Shown piece after piece: positions 1 through 4,930 of a stretch of DNA of 7,223 bases (within the stretch, counting starts at the first letter, position 1; each line of letters starts with the position of its first letter). Source of the stretch: CAYTQK01 sp964439745 (GTDB taxonomy: Bacteria > Desulfobacterota > Desulfobacteria > Desulfobacterales > Desulfosudaceae); NCBI GenBank assembly GCA_964439745.1, contig CAYTQK010000173.1, positions 1-7,223 of the forward strand, given 5' to 3'. The position numbers and the translations under genes are program-made. The notes below the pieces were generated by a model, which saw only the letters and a list, made by a program, of their open reading frames with translations, ran no database searches and was not told the origin of the DNA.

Positions 1-148
1 TCGGCGCGCGGGGACGCGGGTTCTCGCGGCGCACCACCAGCTTGAACAGCAGCACCGAGCCGCCGCCGATGATGGCGAACAGCGGCGCTCCCAGCAGGAT
101 GGCGGCCACGAAAAGCGTGATCAGAATGATGGCCAGCAGCAGATTCAT
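1..148 (-). CDS. dctM: TRAP transporter large permease DctM, N-terminal fragment (cut by window edge)
   Basis: This is the beginning of the large membrane subunit of a TRAP (tripartite ATP-independent periplasmic) transporter, the subunit that carries the ion-coupled transport path. I translated 49 codons from the ATG at 148-146; they begin MNLLLAIILITLF and continue through LLGAPLFAIIGGGSVLLF. A hydrophobic first helix followed by a G-A-P-L/V-F-A-I motif is typical of DctM N-termini. The residues after the second hydrophobic stretch (KLVVRRENPRPRAP) are basic and lie where a cytoplasmic loop would be. The gene follows dctQ after 18 bases and is surely in the same transcript. No good Shine-Dalgarno sequence is visible before the ATG, so translation may depend on coupling to dctQ. 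Most of the protein (normally about 430 residues or more) lies outside the window. The family call rests on a short segment plus strong context. Confidence 0.85.
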   Translation of the reverse strand, partial: MNLLLAIILITLFVAAILLGAPLFAIIGGGSVLLFKLVVRRENPRPRAP

Positions 149-166
149 AAGCGGTCGATTGCCGGG

Positions 167-694
167 TTAAGAAGTTTCCGGAGGGGCGGACGGCGCCTGC
201 CAGGCCCGGACCACGATCTTGCCGCAGCGAATGGTCATGGCGGCAAAAGAGTAGGGAATGATCAGGCGCAGCAGCCATTCCGGGAGGCCGAAAAATACCG
301 AGGCCGTGGAATAGGGCTGCATCAGGCTGACATACTTGACGGCGGCCGCGAACAGCAGAATACTGACCGCGGCCGTAAACACCCCGTTCAGGATGGCGAT
401 GATCCGCTGCGCGGGCCGATGCCAAAGGACCCGGGAAACAATGTCGATGCGGATATGACGGTTGTGTTCGGTGGCCAGGGCCGCGCCGATAAAGGCGATC
501 CAGATGACTTCCGTGCGCAGCACCTCGTTGGCCCAGCTAAAACCGCAGGAAAACAGGTTGCGCATGATGACCTGGGAAAAGGAGAGCAGGATCATGGAAA
601 ACAGCAGCAGGCAGAGCGCGCCTTTTTCCAGGCGAATCAGGCGGTCATGGGCCCGGGCCAGGCCGGCCCCGATCTGGCGGACCCGGCGGCTCAT
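167..694 (-). CDS. dctQ: TRAP transporter small permease DctQ
   Basis: This is the small integral membrane subunit of the TRAP transporter, which partners the large permease in the inner membrane. The 175-residue product has the usual DctQ length and four predicted membrane segments at about residues 25-44, 61-76, 97-121 and 138-157. Recognisable family features are QVIMRN at the end of helix 1, a W-x-N-E-V-L-R stretch (54-60) leading into helix 2, and the R-H-I-R-I-D motif (79-84) before the loop to helix 3. The ATG overlaps the dctP stop in an ATGA arrangement (691-694). A GGGAG ribosome-binding site (707-703, 8 bases from the ATG) also supports this start. The dctM start follows the TAA stop after 18 bases. 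The family call is secure; the substrate is set mainly by DctP. Confidence 0.93.
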   Translation of the reverse strand: MSRRVRQIGAGLARAHDRLIRLEKGALCLLLFSMILLSFSQVIMRNLFSCGFSWANEVLRTEVIWIAFIGAALATEHNRHIRIDIVSRVLWHRPAQRIIAILNGVFTAAVSILLFAAAVKYVSLMQPYSTASVFFGLPEWLLRLIIPYSFAAMTIRCGKIVVRAWQAPSAPPETS

Positions 695-1716
695 CGGGCC
701 TGCTCCCGGAAGTCGGCCAGGTGGTCGCGGATCTCCTCCAGCAGCTCGGGCGGATAAAGCTTACCGGCCTGGTCTTCCCAGACCTTTTCGGCCTCTGCCT
801 TGATCTGGGCGACGTTTTCCGGCGGCAGTTCCACCTTTTCAATGCCATACTCCACCAGGGCGTTGACGGCTTTGCGATTATCCCGCCGGGTGGCGGCGGT
901 AAACTGTTCCACCACCTCCGGCACGATCTCGGTGATGCCCTGCCGGCTTTCTTCGGGAAGGGCCTGCCAGGTCTCCAGGGTGGAGATGACCACCGCCGGC
1001 GAATAGCGGATCCTCAGAGGCACCATGTATTCGACCGAGGGATAGAGCTGGGTGGCCACCATCCACAGGGCCGGCGCGATCAGGGAATCGGCCACGCCCT
1101 GCCGCAGCGAGGGAACCAGTTCGGGAATATCCACGGGAATGGGACTGCTGCCCAGGCGCTTGAGCAGATCCTCCTCCAGCTGGCCGTACCAGGTCATGAA
1201 ACGGGCTTTTTCAAAATCGGCCATGTCCCGGAAACTGTATTTCCGGGAATAGATCTGGTCGAAATCCTGGTCCAGCCAGACCAGCAGCTTGAATCCCCGT
1301 TTCTGCATCAGCCGGTCAAAGGTGTCCCACATCTTTTTGCGGACGTAATCCACCTCGTCATATCCCCGGAACAGGAACGGCAGTTCCACCAGGGCGAACT
1401 CCGGGCAGGCCATGACGGCGCCCTGGCCGGTAATGCCGGCCGCCTGCAGCTGGCCGGCACGCATCTTGGCGAGGATGTCCTCGTCATCCCCCATGATGCC
1501 GCCCCAGTACACCTGGACATCCAGGGTGTTGTTGGTGGCTTCGTGAATGGCCGGGAGCATGATCTTTTCAAACTGCTGGGCCCAGCCCACCCCCTTGGGC
1601 GTCAGGGTGCCGACTTTCCAGAGCTGTTTCTCCTGCTGGGCACCCGCGCCGGCGACCGTCCCGACCAGGACGATCAGCAGGCAGCAAACAATAATTCCGG
1701 GATTGATTCGACGCAT
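691..1716 (-). CDS. dctP: TRAP transporter periplasmic substrate-binding protein, DctP family
   Basis: This 341-residue protein is the extracytoplasmic receptor of the TRAP system; it captures the solute and delivers it to DctQM. The N-terminus is a classic Sec signal peptide: MRR, a hydrophobic core to about residue 22, and a likely cleavage after AGAGA (residue 26). No lipobox is seen, so it should be soluble in the periplasm. The mature part has the DctP organisation: an early KVGTLTPKG strand-loop, the ELPFLFRGYDEV region (111-122), then KARFMTW (170-176). In the last motif Arg172 sits where DctP proteins place the arginine that salt-bridges the substrate carboxylate. This predicts a carboxylate ligand without identifying it. 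The ATG has a very strong ribosome-binding site (AGGAGG at 1726-1721). It lies 95 bases after the leuD-like gene on the same strand, so the ligand may be substrate of the upstream enzymes. Confidence 0.93.
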   Translation of the reverse strand: MRRINPGIIVCCLLIVLVGTVAGAGAQQEKQLWKVGTLTPKGVGWAQQFEKIMLPAIHEATNNTLDVQVYWGGIMGDDEDILAKMRAGQLQAAGITGQGAVMACPEFALVELPFLFRGYDEVDYVRKKMWDTFDRLMQKRGFKLLVWLDQDFDQIYSRKYSFRDMADFEKARFMTWYGQLEEDLLKRLGSSPIPVDIPELVPSLRQGVADSLIAPALWMVATQLYPSVEYMVPLRIRYSPAVVISTLETWQALPEESRQGITEIVPEVVEQFTAATRRDNRKAVNALVEYGIEKVELPPENVAQIKAEAEKVWEDQAGKLYPPELLEEIRDHLADFREQAR

Positions 1717-1720
1717 TCCC

Positions 1721-1726
1721 CCTCCT
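1721..1726 (-). promoter_or_regulatory. Strong ribosome-binding site of dctP
   Basis: On the minus strand AGGAGG lies 4 bases before the dctP ATG and is followed by further purines. It is among the best Shine-Dalgarno matches in the window. It fits the high expression usually needed for a binding protein, and independent translation initiation after the gap behind the leuD-like gene. Confidence 0.75.
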
Positions 1727-1760
1727 TTGCCTTGTGTTGATATCCGCCGCGACAGGATCG

Positions 1761-1793
1761 GTCCGGTCGTAAAAAACCTTTTCGTCCGGTCGT
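1761..1793. repeat. 10-bp direct repeat between the leuD-like gene and dctP
   Basis: The decamer GTCCGGTCGT occurs at 1761-1770 and again, identically, at 1784-1793, with start points 23 bp apart. The spacer holds an A/T-rich AAAAAACCTTTTC stretch. Both copies are inside the 95-bp gap before dctP. A tandem regulator-binding site is one explanation, chance in GC-rich DNA another. I see no convincing sigma70 promoter and no stem-loop followed by a T-run in this gap, so read-through from leuD into dctP is possible. Confidence 0.4.
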
Positions 1794-1811
1794 CGGCGAC
1801 CCTCTTCCGGA

Positions 1812-2336
1812 TCAGTACCGCGAATCGGCGTATTCCACCCAGCCGCCGGCCTCGATCAGGTCCCGGTCAAAATCGGACAGATCAAAGGCGGTTTCCCGGC
1901 GCATATCCCCGGCGGTAAAAATCAGCAGCGACCGGTTCCAGTCCACTGCCACTGTGGTCTTCTGCCCGGCGAACTGCGCCAACAGGTCCGCTATCCCCCC
2001 CGGCGCCCGCTGTACCGCCAGCATGCCGCAGTTGAACATGTTCTGACGGAAAATCCGGGAAAAGCTTTCGGCCACCAACAGGTTGATATCATTCACTTCC
2101 AGGGCCCAGGCGGCATGCTCCCGGGAGGAGCCGCAGCCGAAATTGGCCCGGGTGACAAGCGCCCCCTTGCCGGCGATATCCGCGGCCGGGTCAAACCCGT
2201 CCAGGGCCAGGTCTTCCAGCAGGTGCGGGGCCAGGGCCGTCTTGGAAACTTCCGTCAGGTAGCGGGCCGGAATGATCTCATCGGTATTGATATCCGCCCG
2301 GTCCAGAAACAGGACCGGACCGCCGAAGTTCTTCAT
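1812..2336 (-). CDS. LeuD-type small subunit of an aconitase-family hydro-lyase (3-isopropylmalate dehydratase small subunit family)
   Basis: This 174-residue protein is the swivelling small subunit that completes the active site of a two-subunit aconitase-family hydro-lyase. Clear hallmarks are D-x-x-D-I-N-T-D-E-I-I-P (12-23), NFGCGSSREHA (65-75) and the S-F-S-R-I-F-R-Q-N segment (91-99). The length suits the shorter LeuD forms (about 160-175 residues) rather than the roughly 200-residue enterobacterial type, although the G-P-V-L-F-L-D opening and the H-L-L-E-D segment also recall that type. The residues after the Pro-Ala-Arg at 23-25 form the substrate-specificity loop and read YLTE (26-29). 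In characterised methanogen proteins this loop is YLVY (isopropylmalate isomerase) or YLRT (homoaconitase), so specificity is open. The ATG overlaps the large-subunit TGA by 4 bases (2333-2336), implying coupled, equimolar synthesis. The family is certain; leuD itself is only a default name. Confidence 0.88.
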   Translation of the reverse strand: MKNFGGPVLFLDRADINTDEIIPARYLTEVSKTALAPHLLEDLALDGFDPAADIAGKGALVTRANFGCGSSREHAAWALEVNDINLLVAESFSRIFRQNMFNCGMLAVQRAPGGIADLLAQFAGQKTTVAVDWNRSLLIFTAGDMRRETAFDLSDFDRDLIEAGGWVEYADSRY

Positions 2337-3631
2337 GATGCCTGTCCTTTTTTATAAATATCCGAATCTTCGATATGACCGGCCAGGGCGCAGGCCGCGG
2401 CCGTGGCCGGGCTGGCCAGGTGAACCAGGCCGCCCTTGCCCATGCGGCCGTAAAAATTCCGGTTGGTGGTGGAGACGCACACCTCCCCTTCGGCCAGGAC
2501 GCCGTTGCTCCTGCCCAGGCAGGCGCCGCAGGTGGGATTGGTGACGAAGCACCCGGCCTCCATGACGACCTGGATAAGCCCCTCGGCCAGGGCCTGCCGA
2601 TAGACCGCGGGCGTGGCCGGGGAGACGATGCCGCGGACAGTCTCGCTGATGGTCTTTCCCTCCAGGACCCGGGCGGCTTCGCGCAGGTCTTCCAGGCGGC
2701 CGTTGGTGCAGGAGCCGATATAGACCTGGTCGACGGGCCGGCCGGCCATCTCGCTGACCGGCCGGACGCAGTCGGGCTTGTAATCGTAGGTGATCCGGGG
2801 CGAAAGAGTGCTGACGTCCATCTGCCGGACGGCCTCGTAGCCGGCGTCGGCGTCGGAAATCAGCGCCCGGTATTGTTCCAGGGCCGCCTCCGGCGAATCC
2901 ATCTCCTCCTTGATAAAAGGCCAGAGAAAGTCCACTGTGGTCCTGTCCGGATAACAGATGCCGCAGGTGGCCCCGGCTTCGATGGCCATGTTGCAGAGGG
3001 TCATGCGGGCGGCCATGGACATGTTGTCCACGGTCTGGCCGGTAAACTCGATGACCCGGTTGGTGGCGCCGTTGACGCCCAGCTCGGCCACCACCGCCAG
3101 GATGACGTCCTTGGCGTAGACGCCCGGGGACAGCTGCCCGGTCAGTTCATAGCGGATGGTGCGGGGATACTCCAGGGCGCAGACACCCTTGAGGATGCCC
3201 ACTTCCAGGTCGGTGGTGCCCACCCCGGCGGCAAAGGCCCCGAAGGCGCCGTGGGTGCAGGTGTGGGAATCGCCCATGATGATGGTCTCGCCCGGGCGCA
3301 CAAACCCCTGCTCCGGAAAAAGGGCGTGGCAGACGCCGTTGCGGCCGATGTCGAAGAAATCCCGGATCTGGTGGCGCCGGGCCCAGTCCCGGAGGATCTT
3401 GCCCTGTTCGGCGGTCTTGGAATCCTTGGCCGGGGTAACGTGATCAATGACGGCCTTGATGCGGACGGCGTCAAAGACCCGGTCTTTGCCCCGGTCCATG
3501 AGATCACAGATGGCCACCGGGGTGGTGATTTCATGACAAAAGACCTTGTCCAGGCTGATCACCCGCACCTCGCCGGCCGGGCTGTCCACCAGGTGGGCGT
3601 CGAATATTTTCTGCGCGATGGTTTTTCCCAT
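2333..3631 (-). CDS. LeuC-type large subunit of an aconitase-family hydro-lyase (3-isopropylmalate dehydratase large subunit family)
   Basis: This 432-residue protein is the [4Fe-4S]-carrying catalytic subunit. The enzyme class dehydrates and rehydrates a hydroxy-acid and so moves its hydroxyl group. The three cluster cysteines are visible: Cys308 in IGSCTNGR, and Cys368 and Cys371 in PTCGACLG. Other family landmarks are GDSHTCTHGAFGAF (120-133), CNMAIEAG (213-220) and STTNRNFYGRMG (387-398). Its length matches the compact archaeal-type/homoaconitase-like branch (about 420 residues) rather than the roughly 466-residue enterobacterial LeuC. This branch includes isopropylmalate isomerases, homoaconitases and dimethylmaleate hydratases, which sequence alone separates poorly. 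The ATG is 8 bases after the DapF-like stop, with AGGAG of its ribosome-binding site inside the end of that gene. The small subunit follows with a 4-base overlap. Substrate is undetermined; the cluster and fold residues look intact, so activity is expected. Confidence 0.88.
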   Translation of the reverse strand: MGKTIAQKIFDAHLVDSPAGEVRVISLDKVFCHEITTPVAICDLMDRGKDRVFDAVRIKAVIDHVTPAKDSKTAEQGKILRDWARRHQIRDFFDIGRNGVCHALFPEQGFVRPGETIIMGDSHTCTHGAFGAFAAGVGTTDLEVGILKGVCALEYPRTIRYELTGQLSPGVYAKDVILAVVAELGVNGATNRVIEFTGQTVDNMSMAARMTLCNMAIEAGATCGICYPDRTTVDFLWPFIKEEMDSPEAALEQYRALISDADAGYEAVRQMDVSTLSPRITYDYKPDCVRPVSEMAGRPVDQVYIGSCTNGRLEDLREAARVLEGKTISETVRGIVSPATPAVYRQALAEGLIQVVMEAGCFVTNPTCGACLGRSNGVLAEGEVCVSTTNRNFYGRMGKGGLVHLASPATAAACALAGHIEDSDIYKKGQAS

Positions 3632-3639
3632 GTCTTTTT

Positions 3640-4503
3640 TTACGCTCCTGCCTGTTCCGAAAAACTGTCAAACAACGATTGGCAGATCCGGCCCTCGGCG
3701 ATTTTGACCACCGGCCCGGTCAGCCGCACGGAATAATCGTCGGCCACGACAATATCCAGCCGGCCGCCCGGCATTATCACCGCCACCGCGGCATCGCATT
3801 TGTCCAGCCGCCGGGCGCAGGCCGCGGCGACACTGGCGGCGCTGCCGCAGGCCAGGGTATAACCGGCGCCCCGTTCCCAGATCTCCAGGGCCACGGTGGC
3901 CCGATCGATAACTTTCAGAAACTGCACGTTGGCCCGGCGGGGAAAGGCCGGATCATTTTCCAGGACCGGTCCCAGCCGCTCGGCCAGCTCCCGGGAAATC
4001 TCGTCACACAATACGATGCAGTGGGGATTGCCCACCGTGGCGGCGCACCAGGTAATGGTTTGACCGTCCACCTGTTTTTCCCGGTTCAGAACCGGCCCGG
4101 TCTGGCCGGTCACCGGAATCCGGTCGGCCGCAAAATCCACCCGGCCCATTTCCACGGTAACCCGCGCCCCGGCATCAAGCACCCGGGCCTCGACCCGGCC
4201 GCCCAGGGTAGCCATCACAAAAGGCACCTCGGCCACCCGGCCGCTGTCCCACAGGTAGCGGGCGAAAATACGCAGGCCGTTGCCGCTTTTTTCAGCTTCG
4301 CTGCCGTCGGGATTGAAGATCCGGACACCAAAGCCCGCGGCGGTCTCCTGCGGTCCTATCAGGATGCCGTCCGACCCCAGCCCGTAGTGGCGGTGACAAA
4401 TGGCCCGGATCTGCTCCCCGGCCAGCTCTTCCTTGATTTCCGCCGGTTCGATGACCAGGTAGTCATTGCCCAGCCCGTGATACTTGGCAAACCGCACGCG
4501 CAC
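3640..4503 (-). CDS. DapF-family (diaminopimelate epimerase-like) isomerase with Cys-to-Ser at the first catalytic position
   Basis: The 287-residue product has the two-domain DapF fold and near-normal DapF length. With the GTG at 4503 as residue 1, KYHGLGNDY (7-15), FNPDGSEAE (63-71), GNPHC (158-162), ANVQF (191-195) and W-E-R-G-A-G (209-214) hold the substrate-contact residues of characterised DapF (Asn, Asn, Asn, Asn, Glu-Arg). The second catalytic cysteine is present in LACGS (Cys219). The first is not: where DapF has C-G-N-G, this protein has SGNG, with Ser73 encoded by AGC at 4287-4285. The usual Glu of GET before the second cysteine is Tyr217. It may be a divergent epimerase or racemase, or a one-cysteine isomerase in the manner of related DapF-fold enzymes. 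The frame extends upstream to a TTG at 4677, but that codon has no ribosome-binding site. GTG 4503 is preceded by GGGAG at the right distance and lets the protein begin just before the first conserved motif. It is the first gene of the minus-strand cluster. Confidence 0.82.
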   Translation of the reverse strand: MRVRFAKYHGLGNDYLVIEPAEIKEELAGEQIRAICHRHYGLGSDGILIGPQETAAGFGVRIFNPDGSEAEKSGNGLRIFARYLWDSGRVAEVPFVMATLGGRVEARVLDAGARVTVEMGRVDFAADRIPVTGQTGPVLNREKQVDGQTITWCAATVGNPHCIVLCDEISRELAERLGPVLENDPAFPRRANVQFLKVIDRATVALEIWERGAGYTLACGSAASVAAACARRLDKCDAAVAVIMPGGRLDIVVADDYSVRLTGPVVKIAEGRICQSLFDSFSEQAGA

Positions 4504-4511
4504 CTCAGCCG

Positions 4512-4516
4512 CTCCC
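4512..4516 (-). promoter_or_regulatory. Ribosome-binding site that decides the DapF-like start
   Basis: On the minus strand GGGAG lies 8 bases before the GTG at 4503-4501. The in-frame alternatives upstream, TTG at 4677 and ATG at 4653, have no comparable purine tract. A second GTG at 4497 lies two codons further on. This site favours 4503. Confidence 0.55.
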
Positions 4517-4848
4517 GGCAGCCGCCGGGCAGCCTTTTGCCGGCCGGCCCCGAAAGACCGGCGGACAATGTAAAATGATTCCGGATCCAAAACGGCAATC
4601 GCCTTGCCGGCCGGCCAGTACGGCAGCCGGCGGCCCGAATCGGCGATTACCATCAGTATAACCACAGCCGCCGCCAAATGACAATCATAAATTCATCCGG
4701 GCCGCGCACCATTCGGGAACCGGGCTTTAAACTGTCGATGATTCGTAAAAACGACGGATTCACCCGGGTTAAGCGCCTTTTGCGCCTTTCGGGAAGACCG
4801 GCGATGGCAGCCGGCAAAACGGCAGGCCGGAAAGCACGGATTTTTAAT

Positions 4849-4878
4849 TTGCATTGCCCCCCGTCCTTCTATTATAGT
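4849..4878 (+). promoter_or_regulatory. Putative sigma70-type promoter of the HyuA-like gene
   Basis: TATAGT at 4873-4878 matches the -10 consensus at 5 of 6 positions, and TTGCAT at 4849-4854 is a weaker -35 with an 18-bp spacer. The surroundings are clearly AT-richer than the flanking genes. An overlapping TATTAT at 4870-4875 could serve instead. Transcription would begin near 4885, giving a leader of about 45 bases before the ATG at 4931. Confidence 0.45.
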
Positions 4879-4894
4879 AAAGATCTTGTATGAC

Positions 4895-4905
4895 GATTCG
4901 GAATC
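4895..4905. promoter_or_regulatory. Short dyad GATTC-G-GAATC in the HyuA-like leader
   Basis: Perfect 5-bp arms surround a single G, just after the predicted transcription start and before the ribosome-binding site. The right arm continues as ATA and the left is preceded by TATGAC, so the symmetry extends imperfectly. This is a suitable place for an operator, but a motif this short may be chance. Confidence 0.25.
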
Positions 4906-4915
4906 ATAACCTATC

Positions 4916-4922
4916 AGAGGGA
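4916..4922 (+). promoter_or_regulatory. Ribosome-binding site of the HyuA-like gene
   Basis: AGAGGGA lies about 8 bases before the ATG at 4931. It supports this start, as does the conserved GLDVGGT motif, which begins at residue 4. Confidence 0.6.
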
Positions 4923-4930
4923 AACGTCGT

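Larger units (their letters stand above)
4504..4930. other. Divergent control region between the DapF-like and HyuA-like genes
   Basis: About 427 bp separate the two chosen start codons. The left part (4504-4677) is open in the DapF-like frame and would encode a 58-residue extension with a hydrophobic start and a D-P-E-S-F-Y-I-V-R-R stretch. It lacks a good start signal and I recognise no domain in it. The right part (4678-4930) has lower GC and no convincing gene on either strand. It holds a plausible plus-strand promoter, a short dyad and the HyuA-like ribosome-binding site. A TATGAT at 4689-4684 on the minus strand resembles a -10 element but has no fitting -35 box, so the minus-strand promoter stays unassigned. 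Small repeats include GCGCCTTT at 4773-4780 and 4782-4789. Confidence 0.6.

Noticed and set aside
721..1740. A 339-codon plus-strand frame opposite dctP
   Set aside because: The minus strand encodes a complete DctP with signal peptide, binding Arg and strong ribosome-binding site; the plus frame has neither domain nor start signal.
1717..1811. Possible rho-independent terminator after the leuD-like gene
   Set aside because: On the minus strand there is a T-run (TTTTTT) but no stable GC-rich stem directly before it; the repeats nearby are direct, not inverted.
2375..3736. A 453-codon open frame on the plus strand opposite the LeuC-like gene
   Set aside because: The opposite strand has intact iron-sulfur and substrate motifs. 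This frame gives G/A/D/H-rich sequence without a domain and spans two real genes.
3679..4578. A 299-codon plus-strand frame opposite the DapF-like gene
   Set aside because: It is antisense to a gene with all the main DapF motifs and has the same low-complexity shadow character.
4684..4689. Minus-strand -10 box TATGAT for the DapF-like operon
   Set aside because: The hexamer matches 5 of 6 consensus bases, but 16-18 bases upstream there is no resemblance to a -35 element, so it was not listed as a promoter.
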